DNA from: Citrobacter farmeri
Lineage (GTDB): Bacteria; Pseudomonadota; Gammaproteobacteria; Enterobacterales; Enterobacteriaceae
NCBI RefSeq assembly: GCF_019048065.1
Contig: NZ_CP077291.1
Coordinates: 1,612,001-1,676,000 of the forward strand
Direction: 5' to 3'
DNA: 64,000 bases
In this document: one piece after another, positions 12,383 through 20,081 of the stretch
Layout: every line of letters starts with the position of its first letter
Numbering within the stretch: position 1 is the stretch's first letter
The notes under the pieces: generated by a model
Told to the model about the DNA's origin: nothing
Databases searched by the model: none
The model's input: only the letters and a program-made list of their open reading frames with translations
Made by a program: the position numbers and the translations under genes

Positions 12383-13576
12383 ATGGCTAAAGTAATGAGA
12401 GCAATTATTGTCGGCGGCGGAATTGGCGGGGCAGCCACCGCGCTTTCGCTGGCGCGCCAGGGCATCAAAGTCATGCTGCTGGAAAAAGCCCATGAAATTG
12501 GCGAGATCGGGGCGGGCATTCAGCTCGGTCCAAACGCCTTCTCTGCGCTGGACAGCCTTGGTGTCGGCGAAGTGGCGCGCCAGCGTGCGGTGTTTACCGA
12601 TCACATCACTATGATGGACGCCGTGAACGCAGAAGAAGTGGTGCGCATCGAGACTGGACAGGCCTTTCGCGACCACTTTGGCGGTCCGTATGCGGTCATC
12701 CACCGGGTTGACATCCATGCCTCCGTCTGGGAATCGGTACTGACTCATCCGAATGTTGAGTACCGGACCTCGACCAACGTGGTCGATATTCGCCAGACGG
12801 CGGACGATGTGACGGTATTCGATGAGCAGGGCAACAGTTGGACCGCCGATATTCTGGTTGGCTGTGATGGCGTGAAATCGGTAGTGCGTCAGAGTCTGCT
12901 GGGGGATTCCCCGCGCGTGACTGGACACGTGGTTTATCGCGCGGTGATTGACTGTCAAGATATGCCGGAAGACCTGCGCATCAACGCGCCGGTACTCTGG
13001 GCGGGGCCGCACTGCCACCTTGTGCACTACCCGCTGCGTGGCGGTAAACAGTACAACCTGGTCGTGACCTTCCACAGTCGTCATCAGGAGGAGTGGGGCG
13101 TTAAAGATGGCAGTAAAGAAGAGGTGCTGTCGTATTTTGCCGGCATCCATCCGCGCCCCCGGCAGATGCTGGATAAACCCACGACCTGGCGTCGCTGGTC
13201 TACTGCCGATCGCGAACCGGTAGAAAAATGGGGTACTGAGCGCATCACGCTGGTTGGCGATGCCGCGCATCCGGTGGCGCAATATATGGCGCAGGGGGCT
13301 TGTATGGCGCTGGAAGATGCCGTCACGCTGGGTAAAGCGCTGGCGCAATGCGAGGGTGATGCGGCAAAAGCCTTCGCGCTGTACGAGTCGGTGCGCATTC
13401 CACGCACAGCGCGCATCGTCTGGTCTACCCGAGAGATGGGACGCGTGTATCACGCGGCGGGCGTGGAGCGTCAGGTGCGTAATCTGCTGTGGAAAGGCAA
13501 ATCGCAGGCGGAATTTTATCGCGGCATGGAATGGCTGTACGGCTGGAAAGAAGATAACTGTCTTCTGCCGCGCTGA
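12383..13576 (+). CDS. mhbM: 3-hydroxybenzoate 6-hydroxylase (flavoprotein)
   Basis: A 397-residue class A flavin monooxygenase that hydroxylates 3-hydroxybenzoate to gentisate with NADH and oxygen. FAD motifs are GGGIGGAATALSLA at the N terminus, the DG motif DILVGCDGVKSVVR and the GD motif ITLVGDAAHPVAQYMAQGACMALEDA. The start at 12383 (MAKVMRAI) is preferred over an ATG six bases earlier because it leaves 7 bases after AAGGAG. Last gene of the mhb operon; encodes its first enzyme. A terminator follows. Confidence 0.93.
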   Translation: MAKVMRAIIVGGGIGGAATALSLARQGIKVMLLEKAHEIGEIGAGIQLGPNAFSALDSLGVGEVARQRAVFTDHITMMDAVNAEEVVRIETGQAFRDHFGGPYAVIHRVDIHASVWESVLTHPNVEYRTSTNVVDIRQTADDVTVFDEQGNSWTADILVGCDGVKSVVRQSLLGDSPRVTGHVVYRAVIDCQDMPEDLRINAPVLWAGPHCHLVHYPLRGGKQYNLVVTFHSRHQEEWGVKDGSKEEVLSYFAGIHPRPRQMLDKPTTWRRWSTADREPVEKWGTERITLVGDAAHPVAQYMAQGACMALEDAVTLGKALAQCEGDAAKAFALYESVRIPRTARIVWSTREMGRVYHAAGVERQVRNLLWKGKSQAEFYRGMEWLYGWKEDNCLLPR

Positions 13577-13596
13577 GACGCTTTAATCCGTGACAC

Positions 13597-13625
13597 AGAG
13601 GCGCTACCATAGCGCCTCTTTTTTT
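13597..13625 (+). terminator. mhb operon terminator
   Basis: Perfect 10-bp stem AGAGGCGCTA/TAGCGCCTCT (13597-13606 and 13610-13619) with a CCA loop and a run of T to 13625. It ends 12 bases before the dusC start, so dusC must use a promoter overlapping or inside this region, or depend on read-through. Confidence 0.92.
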
Positions 13626-13637
13626 GCGGATGACGAT

Positions 13638-14576
13638 ATGCGTGTTTTACTGGCGCCGATGGAAGGCGTGCTCGATTCACTGGTGCGCGAACTTCTGACG
13701 GAAGTGAATGATTATGATCTCTGCATCACCGAGTTTGTCCGCGTGGTGGATCAGCTCCTGCCAGTAAAAGTCTTCCATCGTCTCTGCCCTGAACTCCTCA
13801 ACGGTAGTCGGACGCCTTCCGGTACCCTGGTGCGCGTGCAACTGTTGGGGCAGTACCCTCAGTGGCTGGCGGAAAATGCGGCCCGCGCCGTGGAGCTTGG
13901 CTCATACGGCGTTGATCTCAACTGCGGCTGTCCGTCTAAAATGGTGAACGGCAGCGGCGGCGGCGCGACGTTACTGAAGGATCCTGAGCTTATCTATCAG
14001 GGTGCAAAAGCAATGCGTGAAGCGGTGCCCGCGCATCTGCCGGTGACGGTAAAGATACGTCTGGGCTGGGACAGCGGTGACAAGAAGTTTGAGATCGCAG
14101 ATGCCGTCCAGCAGGCCGGAGCGAACGAACTGGTCGTGCACGGACGAACCAAAGAGCAGGGTTATAAGGCGGAGCATATTAACTGGCAGGCGATAGGCGA
14201 AATTCGCGAGCGGCTGTCTATTCCGGTGATTGCCAACGGTGAAATCTGGGACTGGCAAAGCGCTCAGGAATGTCTGGCCGTCAGCGGTTGTGATGCGGTC
14301 ATGATAGGGCGTGGGGCATTAAACATTCCCAACCTCAGCCGGGTGGTGAAATACAACGAGCCGCGTATGCCGTGGCCACAGGTGGTCGCGCTACTGAAAA
14401 AGTATACCCGTCTGGAAAAACAGGGCGACACCGGGTTGTATCATGTCGCACGTATTAAGCAGTGGCTGGGTTATTTGCGTAAGGAGTACCGTGAGGCGAC
14501 GGACGTCTTTCAGGATATCCGCGCGTTAAATAATTCAGCGGATATTGCCCGCGCGATTCAGTTGATTGAAATTTAG
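13638..14576 (+). CDS. dusC: tRNA-dihydrouridine(16) synthase
   Basis: A 312-residue FMN enzyme that reduces uridine 16 of tRNA to dihydrouridine. The catalytic cysteine lies in [19 protein letters not shown]. The N terminus [20 protein letters not shown] is the flavin-binding start of the TIM barrel and sets the start at 13638; an in-frame reading from 13590 would include the mhb terminator. E. coli DusC is a few residues longer. It stands alone downstream of the inserted mhb cluster. Confidence 0.95.
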   Translation: MRVLLAPMEGVLDSLVRELLTEVNDYDLCITEFVRVVDQLLPVKVFHRLCPELLNGSRTPSGTLVRVQLLGQYPQWLAENAARAVELGSYGVDLNCGCPSKMVNGSGGGATLLKDPELIYQGAKAMREAVPAHLPVTVKIRLGWDSGDKKFEIADAVQQAGANELVVHGRTKEQGYKAEHINWQAIGEIRERLSIPVIANGEIWDWQSAQECLAVSGCDAVMIGRGALNIPNLSRVVKYNEPRMPWPQVVALLKKYTRLEKQGDTGLYHVARIKQWLGYLRKEYREATDVFQDIRALNNSADIARAIQLIEI

Positions 14577-14720
14577 TATTATTGGAGTTTTTATATTCTG
14601 CTGGAATATATTTTTCCAGGTATGACTTTTCATTGCCGAAGTTGCTATGCCACGCGTAACTAAAAAACCGGTCACAACAGCGGGTAAGCTCCGCGCACCT
14701 TTTCTCATCAGAACATCTTC

Positions 14721-14957
14721 ATGACTCGTCACTCTTTTCACGCCCTGAAAGCGTACTTTCCGCTGGCTATTTTGCTCACGGGATGTGCTCCCATGCATGA
14801 CATCCAAAAGACGCTGACTCAACAACCTCCCGCCTCTTACGTGGATTTCGCGCTGGCCGAGCGTGAGTAGGCTAACGGACTGGTTTTACAAGGGCAGTGG
14901 CTGGATGCGTCCATCCAGCTCACCAGTGCGCTCGGCGGTGGCTATCATCACTCCTGA
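14721..14957 (+). pseudogene. mdtQ: mdtQ remnant: N- and C-terminal ends joined by a large deletion
   Basis: The ATG at 14721 opens a 49-codon frame with a lipoprotein signal (LAILLTGC, lipid Cys at residue 22) whose sequence resembles the start of the outer-membrane efflux lipoprotein MdtQ (YohG). An in-frame TAG at 14868-14870 is followed in the same frame by ANGLVLQGQWLDASIQLTSA, which resembles the extreme C terminus of MdtQ, to a TGA at 14955-14957. About 400 residues of the normal TolC-like barrel and periplasmic helices are missing. What is left cannot make an efflux duct. Position beside dusC fits E. coli mdtQ; yohF, its other neighbour there, is also missing. Confidence 0.82.
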
Positions 14958-15523
14958 GGCATCTTCGTTTTACTGCGGCGCTTCAGCCACCAGCGAGCGC
15001 CGATCACCAGCACCACCGCCAGAATCAGCCAGATCCAATGTTTGAGATGCTGATCGAGGTGATGTAACCACGGCGCGACCACTTCACCTCCCACGTAGCC
15101 CAGGGTGGTGAAGATCAGCGCCCAGATCAGAGCGCCGAGAATATTCAGGGGTAAAAAAATCTTTGGCGGCAGGTGGCTGGCACCAATCAGCAATGGGCCG
15201 ATCACGCGGAATCCGTACATAAAGCGGGTGCCGATCACGAACAGATAGGGGCGGCGCTGGATCATCTTCTGCGCCTGACGGATTTTGTTACGGTGACGGG
15301 CGAAACGGCGCAATATTTTGCCGCCATAGCGGCGTCCCAGCAGATACAGCAGTTGATCGCCTATCATGCCGCCTAAGGCCACGGCCACCACGACAAGGGG
15401 AAATTTGAGTAATCCCTGATGTGCGGCAACGCCGCCCAGCAAAGTGATGGTTTCGCCTTCAGCCAGACTCCCGATCACCAGCGCGGCATAACCGTATTGT
15501 GCAATAAGACTGTTTATATCCAT
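14948..15523 (-). CDS. yohD: DedA-family membrane protein YohD
   Basis: A 191-residue DedA-family inner-membrane protein. It shows the conserved segments GSLAEGETITLLGG, the GGMIGDQLLYLLGRRYG stretch and RFMYGFRVIGPLLIG, with a basic C terminus (RWWLKRRSKTK). DedA proteins take part in membrane lipid recycling and proton-motive-force homeostasis, often redundantly. Its 3' end overlaps the mdtQ remnant by 10 bases on the opposite strand. Nearly same length as E. coli YohD. Confidence 0.93.
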   Translation of the reverse strand: MDINSLIAQYGYAALVIGSLAEGETITLLGGVAAHQGLLKFPLVVVAVALGGMIGDQLLYLLGRRYGGKILRRFARHRNKIRQAQKMIQRRPYLFVIGTRFMYGFRVIGPLLIGASHLPPKIFLPLNILGALIWALIFTTLGYVGGEVVAPWLHHLDQHLKHWIWLILAVVLVIGARWWLKRRSKTKMPQE

Positions 15524-15686
15524 ACGTCAGTATGACCTCCACGACTGTAAGCATACACCCTCTGAATTGGGGATGCTCAAAAAGGGTCACCACACGCAGC
15601 GGCATTTCTTTGTCTGTACAATAAATAATCGAAAAGCTGAATTATACTTGAAGTGTTAAGTCCACAGCTGACAACAAGGGGGCGGT

Positions 15687-16274
15687 ATGAACCATGTCTG
15701 GGGGCTGTTTTCCCATCCCAATCGTGAAATGCAGGTGATCAACAGCGAGAACGAAACGGTTTCGCATCACTACACCCACCATGTGCTTTTGATGGCGGCC
15801 ATTCCGGTCATTTGCGCCTTCATCGGTACGACACAAATCGGCTGGAATTTTGGCGACGGCACTATCCTGAAGCTTTCTCTGTTTACGGGCCTTGTGCTGG
15901 CTATCCTGTTCTATGCCGTGATGCTGGCAGGCGTGGCGATCATGGGGCGCGTGATCTGGTGGATGGCGCGGAGTTATCCGCAGCGTCCGTCCTTAACGCA
16001 CTGTATGGTGTTTGCTGGCTATGTTGCGACGCCGCTGTTTCTGAGCGGTCTGGTGGCGCTGTATCCGCTGGTGTGGCTTTGCGCACTTGTCGGCACAGTC
16101 GCACTGTTCTATACCGGCTATCTGCTCTACCTGGGTATTCCGACATTCCTGAATATCAATAAGGAAGAGGGGCTAAGTTTCTCCAGTTCGACGCTGGCGA
16201 TCGGTGTGCTGGTACTGGAAGTCCTGCTCGCCCTGACCGTCATCCTCTGGGGATACGGCTACCGCTTGTTCTGA
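15687..16274 (+). CDS. yohC: Yip1-family inner-membrane protein YohC
   Basis: A 195-residue protein with a short N-terminal soluble part (MNHVWGLFSHPNREMQVI) and five hydrophobic segments of the Yip1 domain. Length equals E. coli YohC. Function is unknown. A GGGGG-rich stretch precedes the start, and a stem-loop follows the stop. Confidence 0.92.
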   Translation: MNHVWGLFSHPNREMQVINSENETVSHHYTHHVLLMAAIPVICAFIGTTQIGWNFGDGTILKLSLFTGLVLAILFYAVMLAGVAIMGRVIWWMARSYPQRPSLTHCMVFAGYVATPLFLSGLVALYPLVWLCALVGTVALFYTGYLLYLGIPTFLNINKEEGLSFSSSTLAIGVLVLEVLLALTVILWGYGYRLF

Positions 16275-16280
16275 TTAACG

Positions 16281-16320
16281 TGCTGCATTGTTGGTGCAAA
16301 AGCCAGCAATGCAGCATTTC
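16281..16320 (+). terminator. putative yohC terminator
   Basis: TGCTGCATTGTTGG (16281-16294) pairs with CCAGCAATGCAGCA (16303-16316) with one mismatch, followed by TTTC. The T run is short, so termination strength is uncertain. Confidence 0.6.
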
Positions 16321-16439
16321 CTGACGATTCTCTTATGGCGGCAAGGTCATTAGCTCGCTATGATTCCTCTGCTAGCCTGAGCCACCCTGACTCCGGCGGT
16401 GCGTGTCAACACGCGTAAATCATTTTCTGAAATCTCATC

Positions 16440-17387
16440 ATGCTGAAATTCCGAGTTTCCATACTGAGCCTGGCGCTGATGCTGGCTGTGCCTTTTGCGC
16501 CGCAAGCGCTGGCAAAAACGGCAACGACTGCCGCGGCGTCTCAACCTGAGATTGCCTCCGGTAGTGCGATGATCGTGGATCTGAACACCAATAAGGTGAT
16601 CTATTCGAACCATCCGGACCTGGTGCGTCCGATTGCGTCGATAACCAAATTAATGACGGCGATGGTGGTGCTTGATGCACGACTGCCGCTGAACGAAAAA
16701 CTGAAAGTGGATATCAGCCAGACGCCGGAGATGAAAGGGATCTACTCTCGCGTGAGACTGAACAGTGAAATCAGCCGTAAAGATATGTTGCTGCTGGCAC
16801 TGATGTCCTCGGAAAACCGGGCAGCGGCAAGCCTGGCGCACCATTATCCGGGGGGGTATAACGCGTTTATTAAAGCAATGAACGCGAAGGCAAAAGCGCT
16901 GGGTATGACCCAGACGCGTTTTGTGGAACCGACCGGTTTGTCGATTCACAACGTGTCGACCGCGCGCGACCTCACTAAAATGTTGATTGCCAGCAAGCAG
17001 TATCCGCTAATCGGTCAACTCAGCACTACGCGTGAAGACATGGCGACCTTCGCCAACCCGGCGTATACGCTGCCGTTCCGCAATACTAACCATCTGGTGT
17101 ATCGCGATAACTGGAATATTCAGCTCACTAAAACCGGCTTCACCAACGCTGCTGGTCATTGTCTGGTGATGCGTACGGTAATCAATAACAAACCGGTGGC
17201 GCTGGTGGTGATGGATGCGTTCGGCAAGTACACCCATTTCGCTGACGCCAGTCGTTTACGCACGTGGATTGAAACCGGGAAAGTGATGCCGGTTCCAGCG
17301 GCGGCGTTAAGCTATAAAAAGCAGAAGGCCGCACAGATGGCCGCGACGGGCGGCAGTGCGGGTGAGCAGACCGCGCAAAACGACTGA
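16440..17387 (+). CDS. pbpG: D-alanyl-D-alanine endopeptidase (PBP7)
   Basis: A 315-residue low-molecular-mass penicillin-binding protein that cleaves D-Ala-mDAP cross-bridges in peptidoglycan. Residues 1-25 are a signal peptide ending ALA. The active-site motifs are SITK (SxxK), SSEN (SxN) and KTG, in this order. The C-terminal tail ([15 protein letters not shown]) has a short insertion relative to the E. coli protein. Acts in the periplasm with other endopeptidases in wall growth. Confidence 0.96.
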   Translation: MLKFRVSILSLALMLAVPFAPQALAKTATTAAASQPEIASGSAMIVDLNTNKVIYSNHPDLVRPIASITKLMTAMVVLDARLPLNEKLKVDISQTPEMKGIYSRVRLNSEISRKDMLLLALMSSENRAAASLAHHYPGGYNAFIKAMNAKAKALGMTQTRFVEPTGLSIHNVSTARDLTKMLIASKQYPLIGQLSTTREDMATFANPAYTLPFRNTNHLVYRDNWNIQLTKTGFTNAAGHCLVMRTVINNKPVALVVMDAFGKYTHFADASRLRTWIETGKVMPVPAAALSYKKQKAAQMAATGGSAGEQTAQND

Positions 17388-17390
17388 TGC

Positions 17391-17463
17391 CGCTTCGCTT
17401 ATCAGGCCTACGAAACGACGAAACCGTAGGCCGGATAAGGCATTTATGCCGTCATCCGGCATG
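17391..17463. repeat. REP/BIME element between pbpG and the acetyltransferase
   Basis: TATCAGGCCTACG and CGTAGGCCGGATA flank a short AACGACGAAAC spacer, followed by a second GCC-rich arm (GCATTTATGCCGTCATCCGGC). This is a typical enterobacterial REP pair. It lies between convergent genes, where it can act as a message-stabilising or terminator-like structure. Confidence 0.85.
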
Positions 17464-17475
17464 GATAACAAAACC

Positions 17476-18030
17476 TTACTCTGGCAGCGTCCAGTCACCT
17501 TCGTTGAGTGGGCGCTGCATAATCAACGTATCCCGCCAGTCTCCCTTCTTATACCCGACGCTACGCAACTGTCCGGCAATCTCGAAACCGTGCTTTTTGT
17601 GCAGTCGCAGCGACCCCGGATTGTTATGTCCGTCACCAATCACCGCCACCATCTGCCGCCACGGACCTTCTTCACAGCGGGTGATTAACGTATGCATCAG
17701 CAGGCTACCGACGCCGCGTCCGGTCATGCTGGCATCGACATAAATCGACTCTTCCAGGGTATAACGATAGGCCGGACGAGGGCGATACTGCGTGGCGTAA
17801 CAATAACCAACGACCACGCCGCGATAGAGCGCCACCAGCCACGGCAGACCATACTGCGCCACCGTGCGCATACGTCGGCGCATTTCATCGACCGTTGGAG
17901 GCGTTTCTTCAAAAGAGGCGCGGCCATTCAACACGTGCCACGCATATAACGAGGAGATCGCCTCTACATCGTCAGGCAGCGCGTCGCGCACCGCGATATC
18001 GTTATCAGAAAGCGTATCGGCAACAGACAT
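17476..18030 (-). CDS. GNAT N-acetyltransferase, phosphinothricin-acetyltransferase-like
   Basis: A 184-residue GNAT-fold protein. The acetyl-CoA motif is seen as SIYVDASMTGRGVGSLLMHTLI (R/Q-x-x-G-x-G/A form), followed by the PAT-type GDGHNNPGSLRLHKKHGFEIAG. This places it near phosphinothricin/methionine-sulfoximine acetyltransferases and E. coli MnaT, so an amino-acid-like substrate is likely. The ATG at 18030 is chosen because AAAGGTGA precedes it; a GTG nine bases upstream is in frame. Not part of the E. coli K-12 gene set here. Downstream of dld on the same strand. Confidence 0.8.
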   Translation of the reverse strand: MSVADTLSDNDIAVRDALPDDVEAISSLYAWHVLNGRASFEETPPTVDEMRRRMRTVAQYGLPWLVALYRGVVVGYCYATQYRPRPAYRYTLEESIYVDASMTGRGVGSLLMHTLITRCEEGPWRQMVAVIGDGHNNPGSLRLHKKHGFEIAGQLRSVGYKKGDWRDTLIMQRPLNEGDWTLPE

Positions 18031-18090
18031 GGTTTTCACCTTTGAGAAGAAAAACCGGAATCATCGCGACTCCGGCACATCTCATTACTT

Positions 18091-18110
18091 TTGCACGATA
18101 TTTCGTGCAA
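18091..18110. other. stem-loop in the dld to acetyltransferase gap
   Basis: TTGCACGA (18091-18098) and TCGTGCAA (18103-18110) form a perfect 8-bp stem with a 4-base TATT loop. There is no T run after it on the minus strand, so it is either a weak terminator after dld or an operator for the acetyltransferase. I cannot decide which. Confidence 0.5.
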
Positions 18111-18143
18111 ATCCAGCCTGCGCATCAGACACATTAACTGGAG

Positions 18144-19865
18144 TTAATCAGAAGAGGGGACTTTCCAGAATTTTTGCTTACTGGTCTTGCCAATTCCGGG
18201 ATTCATACTGTTGGTTGGGTCATTTTCGCGATAAAAACGGGTCAGGGTCGCCGGTGCTTCATACAGATGCCCGACGTTATGCTCTGCCGGGTATTGCGCA
18301 CCGCGCTGTTTCAGCAATTCCAGCATTTGCTCTTTCAACGCGTGAGCATCCACGCCTTTCTTCACAATGTAATCCTGGTGGAAGACGTAGCACATAAAGT
18401 GACCGTAATAGAGTTTATGCACCAGTTGGTTATCAATTTCCGCCGGCAGATGCTCGTACCATTCGGTGTCATTGCGGCGCAGAGCGATATCCAGGGCCAG
18501 AATATCCTCCACTTCATCTGCATGAACTGCCTGATAGCGAATGGCTGCGCCAGCGGCTGCGAAGCGGTGCAGGAAGGCTTTGCTACCTTCTTCCAGCGTG
18601 CAGGCGAAGAAATCGCCTTCTGCCGTTTTAAAGAATTCGGTAAGCCAGCTTTGTGCTTCAGCGACGCCATCGCCCGCCATTTTTAACAGCAGATGATGTT
18701 CATATTTATCGCGCCAGCTTTTCATGCGTGGTGGCAGGTGACTCGGGAACAGATGACCAAACTTCTGCATCGCGCGGTCGGTAAAGTGCGGACGGAAGAA
18801 TTTCACCTTTTCCAGCATCGCGTCGGTGCGCCCTTTGAGGGTGAAGAAGAACGGCATTTTGTCGGTGCCAAGCTTATCAATCATCAGGAAGGTGTCTTTG
18901 CCGTACTGTTCGGCAATGTCGTAAATGTCGCGGTGCATGTATTCACCCGCCACCGGCAGATTGTCGAACTTCGCCAGAATATGGCGGCGGATTTCCGTCA
19001 GCACCTCGGGTTGATTGGTGCCAATGTAAAACACCTGCTGATTTTTTTCCGCCTCGAAGGTGTCGAGACGCACTGCAAAGACCGCCAGTTTCCCGGCACA
19101 GCCAGAAGATTCGAACAGGCGATCTGGATCGGCGTTATAGCGTGCGGGCGTGTCGGCGTCGATGTCTCTGACGCGGGTGACGTAGTCATGATCGTGGGCG
19201 TGTCGCCCGTCGTGGCGGACATTTTCTTCTTTGATCCGCTCATCGTCCAGTTGACTCAGGATCTGCTCTGGCGTTTGTCCCAGATCGATCCCCAGATGGT
19301 TGACCAGTTGCAGCTTGCCGTTTTCATCAATGCGGGCGAAAAGGGACATTTCGGTGTACGCCGGGCCTCTTTGCACCAGCGATCCTCCGGAGTTATTACA
19401 GATCCCACCAATGACCGACGCGCCGATGCACGACGAACCAATCACCGAGTGCGGCTCACGCCCCAGCGGCTTCAGCGCTTTTTCAAGCGAATACAACGTT
19501 GTACCGGGATAGGCCAGCACCTGCTCACCTTTGCCCAGCACGTGGAGCTTGTCGAGGCGCAGAGTGCTGATGATGACAATCTCGCGGTCATAATCATTGC
19601 CGTTCGGCGTGGAGCCTTCGGTCAGGCCGGTATTGGCAGCCTGCATCAGGATAATTTTATCGGCGTTGACGCAGGCGTTCAGTACGCGCCAGAGTTCCAG
19701 TAGCGAGCCGGGAAAGACCACCGCCAGGGCGTCGCCCTGACCGGAACGGAAACCCTTGCGATAGCGGGCGGTTTTAGCAGGATCGGTCAGCAGGTGTGAA
19801 TGTCCCACCAGGCGGGCGAGCTCATTCAGGAAGGTTTTATTATCAGTTGTTGTAATGGAAGACAT
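18144..19865 (-). CDS. dld: quinone-dependent D-lactate dehydrogenase
   Basis: A 573-residue peripheral membrane FAD enzyme that oxidises D-lactate to pyruvate and passes electrons to quinone. The FAD-binding PCMH domain is in the first half (GSSCIGASVIGGICNNSGGSLVQRGPAYTEMSLFA). The membrane-binding and cap regions follow (SHLPPRMKSWRDKYEHHLLLKMAGDG). The start at 19865 (MSSITTTDNKTFLNEL) matches E. coli Dld and follows AAGGAG; a 24-codon longer frame exists. Its C terminus (QKFWKVPSSD) is longer and different from E. coli. Divergent from bglX. Confidence 0.95.
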   Translation of the reverse strand: MSSITTTDNKTFLNELARLVGHSHLLTDPAKTARYRKGFRSGQGDALAVVFPGSLLELWRVLNACVNADKIILMQAANTGLTEGSTPNGNDYDREIVIISTLRLDKLHVLGKGEQVLAYPGTTLYSLEKALKPLGREPHSVIGSSCIGASVIGGICNNSGGSLVQRGPAYTEMSLFARIDENGKLQLVNHLGIDLGQTPEQILSQLDDERIKEENVRHDGRHAHDHDYVTRVRDIDADTPARYNADPDRLFESSGCAGKLAVFAVRLDTFEAEKNQQVFYIGTNQPEVLTEIRRHILAKFDNLPVAGEYMHRDIYDIAEQYGKDTFLMIDKLGTDKMPFFFTLKGRTDAMLEKVKFFRPHFTDRAMQKFGHLFPSHLPPRMKSWRDKYEHHLLLKMAGDGVAEAQSWLTEFFKTAEGDFFACTLEEGSKAFLHRFAAAGAAIRYQAVHADEVEDILALDIALRRNDTEWYEHLPAEIDNQLVHKLYYGHFMCYVFHQDYIVKKGVDAHALKEQMLELLKQRGAQYPAEHNVGHLYEAPATLTRFYRENDPTNSMNPGIGKTSKQKFWKVPSSD

Positions 19866-20081
19866 TTTCCACTCCTTGTGGTGGGACAAAATATCAGGTT
19901 CAAGCATAGCGCTTTGTATGACAATACGCTTTCTCATTCACGCTGTCTTTGAATTGGCGACGTTGAAAATTAAGAGAATAACCTTAGCTTTCTGCCGCGC
20001 TGCCGTTTAGGCTTATGGCAAAATGCGGTTTTTGTTATATTTTCGCTGCCACGTCGGGCTTTAGAGAAAGAGAGAATCAAC

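Noticed and set aside
12344..13453. 369-codon open frame antisense to mhbM
   Set aside because: Shadow of a clear flavoprotein gene; sequence is His/Arg-rich with no domain, and no ribosome site.
14535..14825. 96-codon minus-strand frame over the mdtQ remnant
   Set aside because: It crosses the end of dusC and the mdtQ remnant; no ribosome site or recognisable sequence, while the plus strand matches mdtQ.
18693..19703. 336-codon open frame antisense to dld
   Set aside because: Shadow of an intact Dld coding sequence.
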